Assembly: GCA_904373265.1 (NCBI GenBank)
Contig: CAJFEE010000004.1
Span: 1-33,228 of the forward strand
Reading direction: 5' to 3'
Length of the DNA: 33,228 bases
From: Candidatus Harrysmithiimonas galli
Lineage (GTDB): Bacteria > Bacillota > Bacilli > CAJFEE01
In this document: one piece after another, positions 24,190 through 33,217 of the stretch
Numbering within the stretch: the stretch's first letter is position 1
Layout of the letters: the number at the start of each line of letters is the position of its first letter
Translations under genes and position numbers: made by a program
Notes under the pieces: model-generated
Told to the model about the DNA's origin: nothing
What the model saw: only the letters and a program-made list of their open reading frames with translations
Databases searched by the model: none

Positions 24190-24828
24190 GTGCAAACCAT
24201 CGAACTGAACGAACGCCAGTTGAAAATTGTAGAGATTGTAAAAGCATACGGACCGATTACAGGCGAGCGAATTGCTGAACTTCTTTCTGTTACAAGAGCA
24301 ACCTTACGTCCAGATTTGGCAATTTTAACCATGTCTGGTTTTTTGGAAGCAAGACCACGTGTTGGTTATAAATATGTCGGACGTAGAGATGGGATTGAGG
24401 ATATTGAACGTATCAAAAAGAAAATCGTTCAAGAATATATGTCTATTCCGGTTGTTGTGCATACAAACGCAAATGTTTATGATGCCATTTGTACTATGTT
24501 TTTAGAAGATGTTGGTACTTTATTTGTGGTTGATGAGAATAAAGTTCTTGTTGGTGTGATTTCTAGAAAAGATTTGCTTCGGGCGAGTATCGGCAGTCAG
24601 GATTTACAAAAAATGCCAGTTAATATTATCATGACGCGGATGCCAAATATTACATATTGTTATAAAACAGATTCAATGGCTAAAGTTTCAAAAATTATGA
24701 TGGATAAGGCAATCGACGGTTTGCCTGTAGTACGTGATACGAAAACTGGATTGGAAGTCATCGGAAGAATTACGAAAACCAATATTACAAGATTAATGGT
24801 AGATATTATTGAAGGACGTATTATTTAA
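24190..24828 (+). CDS. ccpN: CcpN, HTH plus CBS transcription regulator
   Basis: 212 aa. An N-terminal winged helix (residues ~8-62: [12 protein letters not shown] ... ARPRVGYKY) is followed by two CBS domains ([14 protein letters not shown]-like [20 protein letters not shown], and [11 protein letters not shown]). In B. subtilis CcpN represses gapB and pckA during glycolysis, responding to ATP/ADP. Here it sits between glyS and ppsR as in Bacillus. The start is odd: GTG 24190 aligns with the B. subtilis N-terminus but lies inside the ribosome site AAGGGGGTG; an ATC at 24199, 6 nt after that site, is a possible non-standard start. Confidence 0.93.
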   Translation: MQTIELNERQLKIVEIVKAYGPITGERIAELLSVTRATLRPDLAILTMSGFLEARPRVGYKYVGRRDGIEDIERIKKKIVQEYMSIPVVVHTNANVYDAICTMFLEDVGTLFVVDENKVLVGVISRKDLLRASIGSQDLQKMPVNIIMTRMPNITYCYKTDSMAKVSKIMMDKAIDGLPVVRDTKTGLEVIGRITKTNITRLMVDIIEGRII

Positions 24829-24860
24829 AGATGGTGTCTTCATATGAAGGAGGTTTTTTT

Positions 24861-25670
24861 ATGGATAGGCCGAGGATATACATTGTTTCTGATTCGGTGG
24901 GAGAAACGGCAGATCTTGTGATTAAAGCGGCTATTAGCCAGTTTGATTGTTCGATTGTCACGAAAAGAATTCCATATGTGGAAGATAAAGTAACGATTAA
25001 AGAGGTTGTAACCATGGCAAAGCTGAATCATGCTATGATTGCCTTTACATTGGTCAAGCCAGAAATTCGTTCGTATTTGCTACAACAAGCGGAGGAATAC
25101 AGTGTTCCGGTTTTTGATATTATTGGACCAATGATTGATCAAATGCAGAACTTTTATCATATTTCTCCCAAGTATGAACCAGGCATGGTTCGTAAAATGG
25201 ATGATGAATATTTTAAACGTGTGGAAGCAATTGAATTTGCTGTGAAATATGATGATGGGAGAGATCCGCGTGGCATTTTATATTCCGATTTGGTTTTAAT
25301 TGGGATCAGCCGCACCTCAAAAACTCCGCTTTCTCAATATTTGGCACTGAAGCGCTTAAAGGTTGCTAATGTACCGATTGTCCCAGAAATTGAGCCGCCA
25401 GAGGAGCTGTTTCAAGTTCCAAAAGAAAAATGTGTCGGTTTGAAAATTAATCCCAAACGTTTGATTCACATTCGAAAAGAACGTCTGAAAACATTAGGAC
25501 TTAGTGATGAGGCAAGTTATGCAAATCTGAAGAGGATTCAAGAAGAACTGGTGTATTTTGAACAACTGATTGAAAAAATCGGTTGTCCAGTTGTGGATGT
25601 AACAAATAAGGCAGTAGAAGAAACTGCCAATCTGGTATTGGGAGCGTTGAATACTGAGAGAGAAGGATAG
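24861..25670 (+). CDS. ppsR: Pyruvate, phosphate dikinase regulatory protein (YqfL/DUF299 family)
   Basis: 269 aa, the family length. The P-loop is [11 protein letters not shown] (residues ~152-162). The enzyme is bifunctional in characterised members: ADP-dependent phosphorylation and Pi-dependent dephosphorylation of PPDK or PEP synthase. It starts at ATG 24861, 8 bp after AAGGAGG; the upstream frame start at 24831 has no ribosome site. Together with CcpN this places control of the PEP-pyruvate node behind glyQS. Whether a PPDK exists elsewhere is unknown. Confidence 0.93.
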   Translation: MDRPRIYIVSDSVGETADLVIKAAISQFDCSIVTKRIPYVEDKVTIKEVVTMAKLNHAMIAFTLVKPEIRSYLLQQAEEYSVPVFDIIGPMIDQMQNFYHISPKYEPGMVRKMDDEYFKRVEAIEFAVKYDDGRDPRGILYSDLVLIGISRTSKTPLSQYLALKRLKVANVPIVPEIEPPEELFQVPKEKCVGLKINPKRLIHIRKERLKTLGLSDEASYANLKRIQEELVYFEQLIEKIGCPVVDVTNKAVEETANLVLGALNTEREG

Positions 25671-25682
25671 AAATGGTAAGAT

Positions 25683-25717
25683 AGATGGTTGTCGTTTTCT
25701 GGCTGCCATCTTTTTTT
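25683..25717 (+). terminator. Terminator of the glyQS-ccpN-ppsR operon
   Basis: AGATGG pairs with CCATCT, followed by seven T. Confidence 0.85.
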
Positions 25718-26138
25718 GGTTTCATTTCATTGGATATTCTCTGACAGGCATTTTCTTGTTTTTATTGACCTTTTTATCCAATTTATCAATGAAATACTAT
25801 TTATTGAAACAAAATTATTAAGTCTTTTTATGGTAGCTAATCTAATATCATGTTTGACCAGTGTATTATGTAGAGATAAAAAATTTTTCGGTGCAGTAGA
25901 AATTATCCCGTTTGCTGTATAAAGTATGTAACAAAATTCATACAAATATCGAATAGATTTCTAGGAAAATGATTGTAATGTGTATGGACATTTTTGAGCC
26001 ATTCTATTTTTTCCTGATTTTGTACGATTGCATATGATGAAAGTCATTTTTTATTTTGTCGATTTTTGTCAACTTGATTGCCCAATTGGAATTTTATGAT
26101 AGATTGTTTTTTTAATAGTAAAAAATAAGGAAATCCGC
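25718..26138. other. Non-coding gap where yqxD would be expected
   Basis: B. subtilis has yqxD between yqfL and dnaG. Here nothing coding is supported: the frames are AT-biased and lack ribosome sites. Confidence 0.6.
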
Positions 26139-26144
26139 TATAAT
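26116..26144 (+). promoter_or_regulatory. Upstream promoter candidate of dnaG-rpoD
   Basis: Perfect -10 TATAAT at 26139-26144; the -35 (TAGTAA) at 17 bp is weak. Confidence 0.45.
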
Positions 26145-26241
26145 ATATACTTGTGGTCATCAAAATAAAATAGATATATTGAAGAATATGCCGATAAAAA
26201 GCAGGAATTCAATTGAAATATGTAGAAGAACAAAGATAAAG

Positions 26242-26270
26242 AAATGTCGAAAATCCATATTTCGGTATTT
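26242..26270 (+). other. Hairpin in the dnaG leader
   Basis: AAATGTCGAAA pairs with TTTCGGTATTT (two wobble pairs), loop of 7. There is no full T-run, so it may be a weak terminator or a leader structure. Confidence 0.4.
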
Positions 26271-26280
26271 TAAAAGCATA

Positions 26281-26317
26281 TATATGACAAAATTCGACGC
26301 GAAATATGTCATATAAT
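26281..26317 (+). promoter_or_regulatory. 35-bp dyad overlapping a promoter -10 upstream of dnaG
   Basis: TATATGACA (26281-26289) and TGTCATATA (26307-26315) are perfect inverted repeats. TTCG (26293-26296) and CGAA (26300-26303) share the same centre at 26298. The right arm overlaps TATAAT at 26312-26317, about 70 bp before the dnaG start. This is the layout of an operator for a dimeric repressor. The regulator is unknown. Confidence 0.55.
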
Positions 26318-26383
26318 GATAGAAATGTTCTATGAGTTAGCTTTATGATTAAGTTGCTATATGTGAAATAGAGAGGTGTAAAA

Positions 26384-28204
26384 ATGGTTGGAAAAGTTCC
26401 AAATGAAGTTTTCGATGATATTCGTTCTTCGGTCGATATTGTTGATGTCATTGGGGAACAGGTTTCTTTAAAAAAGGCTGGAAGAAATTATAAAGGACCC
26501 TGTCCTTTTCATCAAGAAAAAACACCATCTTTTTCCGTTTCATCAGATAAACAAGTCTACCACTGCTTTGGATGTGGTGCAAGCGGAAATGTTGTGACTT
26601 TTTTAATGGAAAGTCAAGGTTATACTTTTTATGAAGCCATGCTTGACTTGGCAAAGCGCTCTGGTAAAGAACATTTGCTAAAATCAGTATCATTCCCTTC
26701 AGTACAAAGAGAAGAATCAAATGATAAAGATCTGTACGATGTTCACGATATTTTAACCAAGCTTTACATGCATTATTTACTGAATAGTGATGAAGGTACA
26801 GTTGCACGTAAATACTTAGAAAAAAGGAATGTTTTTACAGAAAGTATAAAGTTATTTCAAATTGGGTATGCTCCCGGTAAAGATTTGGCTTTAAATTATT
26901 TGAAAAGTTTAGGATATGAACTGGAATTATTGGACAAGGCTGGTATTGTAACCAAATCTGAGTCCGGAATTTATCGGGATACTTTCCGTGATCGTTTGAT
27001 ATTTCCGATTCATGATGCGCTTGGACGCGTCATTGCATTTAGTGGCAGAACATTGAATGATAGAAGTCCAAAATATTTAAACAGCAAAGAGACGCCGCTT
27101 TTTCATAAAACGAAGATTTTATATAACTTTCACAGAGCACGTCAAGAAATAAAGCAAACTGGAACAGTTGTCCTTTTTGAAGGATATATGGATTGTATTG
27201 CGGCACATGCAGCTGGTGTTTCCAATGGAATTGCGACAATGGGTACAAGTTTTACACAAGAACATCTGTCAGTGATTGGAAAAAATATTAAAGAAATTAA
27301 GCTTTGTTTTGATGGAGATGCTGCTGGATTAAAAGCAACAAGTATAACTGGTCGTTTTTTGGTTGAAAATGGATATCAGGTTTCAGTTTGTCGTTTACCT
27401 TCTGGGCTGGATCCAGATGAATATATTCGAAAATACGGTAAGGAAGAATTTCAAAACCAAATTATTTTTGGTACAAAGACTTATATTTCTTTTCAATTGG
27501 AATATGTTAAGAAGGATAAGAATTTAGATCGTGCCGAAGATTTTGGACAATATTTGAAAGAAGCATTAGAAATTATTGCTCAAGTGAAAAATGAATTTGT
27601 ACAAGAAGGTTATATTCAAGCTTTAAGTATGGATATAGGAATTTCTTCAAGAGATTTGAAAGAAAAACTGGATCGCTTGCAAAAAGGTGGTCTGAATACA
27701 TCGCCACCTGGACAAAGTCTTGCAACAGAGAAAGCATTTGTTCCAAAAAGAGGTTTGACGCAATTTACAGTAATTCAAAATGCAGAACGTTTTTTACTGG
27801 CGTATATGCTGGAAAGCTCTGAAATAACAATGCGTGTGAAAGAAAGAATTTACCAATCCTTTTCAATTGTTGAGCATCAAGCTATTGCAACTTTATTATA
27901 TGCTTTTTATGAGGAGGGAAGTCCGCCTTCTTTAGAAAAGTTTTTAGGGCAAGTGAGTGATGCCTGCTTACGGGCAATCATTCTAGATATCAGTGAGATT
28001 CCGATTCCAGATGAAATTTCACAGCAAGCATTTGAAGATTATTGTCGCATCATTTTGGTAGATCTTCCTGAAATGATACGCAAAGAAAAAATTGAGAAGG
28101 AAATTGAAGAGGCTGAACGGAATCATAATTATATACGAGCAGCCGAGCTGGTTCAAGAGCTGGCGAAAAAGAACGCAGGGGTTCTTATTCCTATGAAAAA
28201 TTAG
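26384..28204 (+). CDS. dnaG: DNA primase
   Basis: 606 aa. The N-terminal CHC2 zinc-binding domain (CPFHQEKTPSF ... YHCFGCGASGN, residues ~40-67) binds template DNA. The catalytic core has the TOPRIM motifs VVLFEGYMDC and CFDGDAAGLKA. A C-terminal helical domain contacts DnaB/DnaC helicase. Ribosome site GAGAGGTG precedes ATG 26384. It primes Okazaki fragments. rpoD follows after 12 bp, forming the classic macromolecular synthesis pair. Confidence 0.98.
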   Translation: MVGKVPNEVFDDIRSSVDIVDVIGEQVSLKKAGRNYKGPCPFHQEKTPSFSVSSDKQVYHCFGCGASGNVVTFLMESQGYTFYEAMLDLAKRSGKEHLLKSVSFPSVQREESNDKDLYDVHDILTKLYMHYLLNSDEGTVARKYLEKRNVFTESIKLFQIGYAPGKDLALNYLKSLGYELELLDKAGIVTKSESGIYRDTFRDRLIFPIHDALGRVIAFSGRTLNDRSPKYLNSKETPLFHKTKILYNFHRARQEIKQTGTVVLFEGYMDCIAAHAAGVSNGIATMGTSFTQEHLSVIGKNIKEIKLCFDGDAAGLKATSITGRFLVENGYQVSVCRLPSGLDPDEYIRKYGKEEFQNQIIFGTKTYISFQLEYVKKDKNLDRAEDFGQYLKEALEIIAQVKNEFVQEGYIQALSMDIGISSRDLKEKLDRLQKGGLNTSPPGQSLATEKAFVPKRGLTQFTVIQNAERFLLAYMLESSEITMRVKERIYQSFSIVEHQAIATLLYAFYEEGSPPSLEKFLGQVSDACLRAIILDISEIPIPDEISQQAFEDYCRIILVDLPEMIRKEKIEKEIEEAERNHNYIRAAELVQELAKKNAGVLIPMKN

Positions 28205-28216
28205 GAGGAAAGTTGA

Positions 28217-29335
28217 ATGGAAGAAAAACAAAATAATGTACAGGAAACAGAGGTATCATTGGAGCAGGCCAAACAGGACATTGTTTCGGCAGGAAAGAAA
28301 CGTGGTATCTTATCTTATGAAGAAATTGCTGAAAAGCTAAGTGTCTATGAAATTGATTCAGATGCAATGGATGAGTTTTATGAACATATTCGTGAGCAAG
28401 GAATTGAATTGATTGGTGCGATTGAAGATGATGCACTGATCCCCTCTGTTGAAGATGCAGATAAAGAAGAATTTGACTTGAATGACTTGCGAATACCGCC
28501 TGGTGTAAAAATCAATGATCCAGTTCGTATGTATTTAAAAGAAATTGGGCGTGTTGACTTACTATCGGCTGCTGAAGAAATTGAATTGGCAGAAAGAATT
28601 GAGGCTGGTGATAAGGAAGCCAAACGTAGGCTGGCTGAGGCCAATTTGCGTCTAGTTGTTAGCATTGCGAAAAGATATGTCGGTCGAGGTATGTTGTTTT
28701 TAGATTTGATTCAAGAAGGCAACATGGGATTAATTAAAGCTGTTGAAAAATTTGACTATCGAAAAGGATTCAAATTCAGTACGTATGCAACATGGTGGAT
28801 TCGTCAAGCCATTACACGAGCCATTGCCGATCAGGCAAGAACGATTCGGATTCCAGTGCATATGGTTGAAACCATCAACAAATTAATTCGGATTCAAAGA
28901 CAATTGCTGCAAGACCTAGGACGAGATCCAACACCAGAAGAGATCGGTGCTCAAATGGATTTACAACCCGAAAAAGTTCGAGAGATTTTAAAAATTGCAC
29001 AGGAGCCAGTGTCTTTGGAAACTCCAATTGGTGAAGAAGATGATTCACATCTAGGAGATTTTATTGAAGATCAAGATGCTACATCACCTTCTGAGCATGC
29101 GGCTTATGAGCTATTAAAAGAGCAATTGGAGGATGTACTGGATACATTAACGGATCGAGAGGAAAGTGTGCTTCGTTTGCGTTTTGGTTTGGATGATGGA
29201 CGGACAAGAACATTAGAAGAGGTAGGTAGAGTTTTTGGCGTAACACGTGAACGGATTCGTCAAATTGAAGCAAAAGCATTAAGAAAACTGCGTCATCCAT
29301 CTAGAAGCAAGCGTTTAAAAGATTTTTTGGAGTAA
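28217..29335 (+). CDS. rpoD: RNA polymerase primary sigma factor SigA
   Basis: 372 aa (B. subtilis SigA 371). Region 1.2 is [11 protein letters not shown]. Regions 2.1-2.4 include [18 protein letters not shown] and [13 protein letters not shown], which read the -10. Region 3 is [15 protein letters not shown]. Region 4.2 is [20 protein letters not shown], which reads the -35. Ribosome site TAGGAGG. It directs vegetative transcription, consistent with the many TATAAT and TGnTATAAT elements in this window. Confidence 0.98.
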   Translation: MEEKQNNVQETEVSLEQAKQDIVSAGKKRGILSYEEIAEKLSVYEIDSDAMDEFYEHIREQGIELIGAIEDDALIPSVEDADKEEFDLNDLRIPPGVKINDPVRMYLKEIGRVDLLSAAEEIELAERIEAGDKEAKRRLAEANLRLVVSIAKRYVGRGMLFLDLIQEGNMGLIKAVEKFDYRKGFKFSTYATWWIRQAITRAIADQARTIRIPVHMVETINKLIRIQRQLLQDLGRDPTPEEIGAQMDLQPEKVREILKIAQEPVSLETPIGEEDDSHLGDFIEDQDATSPSEHAAYELLKEQLEDVLDTLTDREESVLRLRFGLDDGRTRTLEEVGRVFGVTRERIRQIEAKALRKLRHPSRSKRLKDFLE

Positions 29336-29354
29336 TAAAGCAATACCATTGAAA

Positions 29355-29399
29355 GAAGAGAAGCAATTTGGTCATTGGATCAGAGAGCTTCTCTTTTTT
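29355..29399 (+). terminator. Terminator after rpoD
   Basis: AAGAGAAGC pairs with GCTTCTCTT, followed by a T-run. The loop is fairly long (~22 nt). Confidence 0.8.
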
Positions 29400-29412
29400 G
29401 CAGTTTGTTTGT

Positions 29413-30471
29413 TTATATACCAATGTCTATAACAATACCAATGGATGCTATGGAGACAGAGGTTTCAGCAGGTAAAGCAATCGGCAAAGCAGCAATTGGT
29501 GAAACGCTGGTGGTTATTGCAATTGTATTATGGATTCCTTCATGGTAATCTTCATGTTTTTTCTGTTGTATGTGTTCACTTGGTGATGGATAATAGTCTC
29601 GGATTTGTCCGTATTCCCGAACACGCCGTTTAACTTGTTTATCTTCAAGCATTTGCCGCATTTGCATTGCTTTTTTTAATTGTTCACGTTCAGCAGCTTT
29701 TTTGGCAGCGGATGTTAATAATTGTTCCTCATTTAATCTCTTTATTTTAATCTTTGCTTTTAGCAATACTTGTTCAGCTTGCCCAATCAGAATATGGGCA
29801 TTCTTTTTATCATCTTTATTGAATTTTAACTGATAAATTTTTCCACGAATACTAGAGATGGCTCCCTTTACATCTTGCTGATTACGAGCTTTTGCTATGC
29901 GCATCAGATCTTTTGCAGGAACATAACTGGCTTTCTTTTTAGGTATCCATTCGTTTTCTATTGTTGTTTTGTAAGGCTCTTTTAGATTTTTCTGTTGGTT
30001 TTGGTACATATCTTGATCAGAATAACGAATCGGTAAGGCGGGCATATGCGCAAGCCATTGTTTGGTTTGTCCGTCTTTATCTAGTATGATACCAGCCCCT
30101 AGAATATTTTTTCCTGAAAGTTGTGCAAATTGTATTTTTTGCAGTTGTTCTTGTCTATTCAGTTTGATTGTATGAATGGTTTGCTCTTTAAATGCTGTGT
30201 TTTGTACCATATTTTTCAAGGCTTCTGGTGAGAGCAAGACTTGGAACATGTCAAGATTTTCTTTGACATAGTTTTTGATCTCAGACGGGTCAGAAAGCTG
30301 AACCACTTGAATATTTGCACCAGGTAGTTCGCTTTTCAGTTGATTTAAAAAGTTTTCAATTTCTGTTTGTGTATTCCCTTTCATTCCAGTATACTTGATT
30401 GAATCAATTTGAAATGATTTGGTATAGTTCTGTTTTATTTTTGTCTGAGGAAATTCTTTTTGGATATGCAA
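29413..30471 (-). CDS. Conserved unknown protein (DUF6033-like N-terminal half)
   Basis: 352 aa, the only large minus-strand gene here. Residues ~30-150 contain LLSPEALKNMVQNTAFKEQ and GAGIILDKDGQTKQW; the spacing resembles DUF6033-type proteins of Clostridia and relatives (from memory, not searched). Residues ~185-310 are strongly basic and helical, probably coiled coil (AAKKAAEREQLKKAMQMRQM). The last 40 residues become hydrophobic and rich in Ala, Ile, Ser and Pro (SPIAALPIALPAETSVSIAS). No N-terminal signal is seen. The start is TTG 30471, 10 nt after AAGGAG. Function unknown. Its placement between rpoD and trmK is unlike Bacillus. Confidence 0.7.
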   Translation of the reverse strand: MHIQKEFPQTKIKQNYTKSFQIDSIKYTGMKGNTQTEIENFLNQLKSELPGANIQVVQLSDPSEIKNYVKENLDMFQVLLSPEALKNMVQNTAFKEQTIHTIKLNRQEQLQKIQFAQLSGKNILGAGIILDKDGQTKQWLAHMPALPIRYSDQDMYQNQQKNLKEPYKTTIENEWIPKKKASYVPAKDLMRIAKARNQQDVKGAISSIRGKIYQLKFNKDDKKNAHILIGQAEQVLLKAKIKIKRLNEEQLLTSAAKKAAEREQLKKAMQMRQMLEDKQVKRRVREYGQIRDYYPSPSEHIQQKKHEDYHEGIHNTIAITTSVSPIAALPIALPAETSVSIASIGIVIDIGI

Positions 30472-30631
30472 TTTTATTCATCTCCTTTTCCTTATTTTCT
30501 TTTCTTTATTTTTATTATCGGTTTGATTCTATAAAATTTTGGGGAGAAGAAGAGTGGTGTATTGTCAATGAATTGTACTTCTTTTTCATTTGACATGTTA
30601 TCTTTTTCATTTTCTTTCCTGAACTTTCCAG

Positions 30632-30637
30632 TATAAT
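30632..30637 (+). promoter_or_regulatory. Promoter candidate for the membrane protein-trmK-nif3 operon
   Basis: Consensus -10 TATAAT with a poor -35, 30 bp before the start codon. Confidence 0.4.
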
Positions 30638-30666
30638 AGAAAGAAAAAGCAAGGAAGGTGGTATAT

Positions 30667-31206
30667 GTGGATAAAAATAGGAAAGAGATTATTGTTAAGG
30701 AGATTGAATATTGGGAAGAAAATCGTATGCTTCCAGCACATTATTGTCAATATTTACTTACTCTTTATACAGAGGGGAAAGGTAAGGAAAATTTTAAAAA
30801 ACATATTAAGCCGCCTGGAATACTTGTGCTTGCGATCGTGTTTTTTGTTTTTGCGTTAATCATATCGCTCCTTATCCATGTGCTCAATTGGTCTGTATAT
30901 ACGAAAGGAGCTGTAATATTTGGGATCTATACGCTGCTTATGGCACTGATTGTATATATCCGTAAAAAAACGGAATGGTACGTATTTTATTTGGCACTCT
31001 ATAATATTGGATTGTTTTTTTCTTTGTTAATCTTTTTATATGAAATGAATTTCCATATTATGGTTATGTTGGGATTTTCTGCATTTTATATTGTTTTTTT
31101 ATTTTTGCAAGGTCTATTGTTGCGTTTAAAGGCGATAAAAATTGCCAGCTTAATTGGATTGATTTGTGTGGTGGGAACAACTACTGCCTATTATTTTATT
31201 TTTTAA
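30667..31206 (+). CDS. Five-helix membrane protein of unknown function
   Basis: 179 aa from GTG 30667, which has AAGGAAGG 8 bp upstream; an in-frame GTG at 30658 overlaps that site. A cytoplasmic N-terminus of ~50 residues has the pattern IEYWEENRMLPAHYCQYLL, which I have seen as a recurring motif in Bacillus membrane proteins of unknown function. Five hydrophobic helices follow (ILVLAIVFFVFALIISLLI first). trmK starts 22 bp after its stop, so they share a transcript. No enzyme motif is visible. Confidence 0.7.
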   Translation: MDKNRKEIIVKEIEYWEENRMLPAHYCQYLLTLYTEGKGKENFKKHIKPPGILVLAIVFFVFALIISLLIHVLNWSVYTKGAVIFGIYTLLMALIVYIRKKTEWYVFYLALYNIGLFFSLLIFLYEMNFHIMVMLGFSAFYIVFLFLQGLLLRLKAIKIASLIGLICVVGTTTAYYFIF

Positions 31207-31228
31207 TTCAAATGGAGAATCAATAAAA

Positions 31229-31939
31229 ATGTCACAATCATTACGTTTATCCTATCGTTTGGAAACGGTAGCCAAATATATTCAAAAAAATAGCTTTTTA
31301 GCAGATATTGGTTCGGATCATGCATATTTACCAGTGTACTGTATACAAACTCAAAAGGCAAGACAAGCCATTGCTGGAGAGGTTACAAAAGGTCCCTATG
31401 ATTCAGCAAAGAAAACCGTTTGTCAATATAAGTTATCCGATCGTATTGATGTGCGTTTAGGCAACGGATTCGATGTGATTTTGGGAGAAGCTGTTGAGTG
31501 CGTTACAATTTGTGGAATGGGCGGTCAACTGATTCGAGATATTTTGGAACATGGAAAAGAGAAGATACCGACTGTTCAGAGACTCGTTTTGCAGCCGAAT
31601 GTTGCTGCGTATACCATTCGGAAATGGGCAGTGCAAAATGGTTGGAAACTTACAGCTGAAGAAATTTTAAAAGAAGACCATAAGATTTATGAGATTCTTG
31701 TATTGGAACGAACATTTAAGGAGATGGATGCGACCTTGGATGCAAAAGATCTCCTGTTTGGTCCATTTTTGCGTAAAGAAAAAAATGAAGTTTTCCAGGA
31801 AAAATGGTATAGAGAGCTAAAAAAGTTGTCTTATGTGAAGAAAAGTTTGGAGAACGCACCGCAAACAACTGAAAATATGCGACGTTTACAGGAAGTTGTA
31901 GAGGAATATCAACAAATAGAAAGGATTTTGTCAAAATGA
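31229..31939 (+). CDS. trmK: tRNA (adenine-N1)-methyltransferase TrmK (A22)
   Basis: 236 aa. The SAM-binding motif I is LADIGSDHAYLPVY (residues ~24-37), and ICGMGGQLIRDIL follows. Both are hallmarks of TrmK/YqfN, which methylates A22 of bacterial tRNAs. The start is ATG 31229 after TGGAGAA; the frame continues upstream into the membrane protein gene without a ribosome site. Its stop overlaps the next start (ATGA), the same arrangement as yqfN-yqfO of B. subtilis. Confidence 0.95.
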   Translation: MSQSLRLSYRLETVAKYIQKNSFLADIGSDHAYLPVYCIQTQKARQAIAGEVTKGPYDSAKKTVCQYKLSDRIDVRLGNGFDVILGEAVECVTICGMGGQLIRDILEHGKEKIPTVQRLVLQPNVAAYTIRKWAVQNGWKLTAEEILKEDHKIYEILVLERTFKEMDATLDAKDLLFGPFLRKEKNEVFQEKWYRELKKLSYVKKSLENAPQTTENMRRLQEVVEEYQQIERILSK

Positions 31940-33054
31940 AAGTTGCAAATGGGATTGAGATCATTAAGGTTTTGGAGCAGGCATTTCCAAAATATTTAAG
32001 TTATGCAAAAGATCCAATTGGGTTACATATTGGTACATTGAATAAAAAGGTAAAGCGGATTATGGTAACACTTGATGTATTGGAAAATGTTGTAGATGAG
32101 GCTATAGCAAAAGAAGTGGACTTGATTGTTGCCCATCACCCGCTATTGTTCCGACCAATTCAGGCCATCGATACAGCGACACCTCAAGGTCGTTTAATTG
32201 AAAAAGCCATTTGCCATCAAATTGCTATTTATGGCATTCATACGAATCTGGATATCGGAACAGGTGGAATCAATGACTATATGGCAAACTCTCTAGGTTT
32301 GAGTAATTGTGAAATTATGGATGTAACTTATGAGGAGCCGCTTATAAAGCTTGTAACATTTGTCCCCAAAAGTCATATCGAAGCAGTGTATGAAGCGATT
32401 TGTCACGCTGGAGCAGGGCATATTGGAAACTATAAAGGAACATCATTTCAAACAGAAGGTATTGGAATGTTTATTCCATTAAAAGGAGCAGCACCATTTA
32501 TTGGGAAAGTGGGGCATGCTGAGCAGGTATCAGAGATTCGGTTAGAGACGATTTTGCCTCTTAAGCTACAAAATAAGGTTTTGAAGGCTTTGCTGGTGGC
32601 ACATCCGTATGAGGAGGTTGCGTATGATTTTTATCCGTTAAATCAAAAAGGCAAGGCATATGGATTAGGGAGAGTTGGTTGTTTGGCTGCTCCAATGTCA
32701 CTGCATGCCTTTGCAAATTGGTTAAAAGAAAAATGGGATTTGGATGGTGTTCGGGTTATTGGCGACTTGAATCAGCCAATACAAAAAGTAGCAGTTTCAG
32801 GAGGAGATGGAAATAAGTATATCGCAAAAGCAAAAAGAATGGGTGCAGATGTGTTTGTCTCCGGTGATATTTACTATCATAATGCACATAGTGCAATGGA
32901 GATGGGGCTTTCTATTGTTGATGTTGGGCATCATGCAGAGAAAATTTGTAAACCGTTGTTGGCAGATTTCTTTTGTCAGAAGGCACAAGAGTACAAGTGG
33001 ATGCTGGATGTGCTCCAATCTGAAAGCAATACCAACCCATTTCGTTTTTTGTAA
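31936..33054 (+). CDS. yqfO: Nif3-like dinuclear metal-center protein YqfO
   Basis: 372 aa, matching B. subtilis YqfO (~373). Metal ligands are in VAHHPLLFRP, IHTNLDIGTGG and, at the C-terminus, IVDVGHHAEK. Residues ~130-235 are the PII/CutA-like insertion found in long Nif3 proteins. It is often annotated as GTP cyclohydrolase 1 type 2 homolog, but its substrate is not established. Translation is coupled to trmK through a 4-bp overlap. Confidence 0.94.
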   Translation: MKVANGIEIIKVLEQAFPKYLSYAKDPIGLHIGTLNKKVKRIMVTLDVLENVVDEAIAKEVDLIVAHHPLLFRPIQAIDTATPQGRLIEKAICHQIAIYGIHTNLDIGTGGINDYMANSLGLSNCEIMDVTYEEPLIKLVTFVPKSHIEAVYEAICHAGAGHIGNYKGTSFQTEGIGMFIPLKGAAPFIGKVGHAEQVSEIRLETILPLKLQNKVLKALLVAHPYEEVAYDFYPLNQKGKAYGLGRVGCLAAPMSLHAFANWLKEKWDLDGVRVIGDLNQPIQKVAVSGGDGNKYIAKAKRMGADVFVSGDIYYHNAHSAMEMGLSIVDVGHHAEKICKPLLADFFCQKAQEYKWMLDVLQSESNTNPFRFL

Positions 33055-33161
33055 AAGCGGATCAAAAGAAATTTATGAACAGAATTAAAGTATCTGAACG
33101 TGGCAGTTTGTTAAATCAAATGGGATAAATTTAAGTATTGAGAAAAATCAATAGTGAAAAT

Positions 33162-33217
33162 AAGAAAAGCCCCTAGTTATAAGTGATTTTTGGTCTTTCA
33201 TCCTTATTTTAAGGGGC
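33162..33217 (-). terminator. Minus-strand terminator near the right edge
   Basis: Read on the minus strand, GCCCCT pairs with AGGGGC, with a second stem ATAAG/CTTAT, followed by TTTTCTT. It would end a minus-strand gene that lies right of the window. A plus-strand T-run is missing, so it is not a good terminator for yqfO. Confidence 0.5.

Noticed and set aside
25689-25945. Opposing frames of 72-77 codons after ppsR as a yqxD remnant
   Set aside because: No similarity to the YaiI/YqxD pattern, no start signals, and they overlap each other and the terminator.
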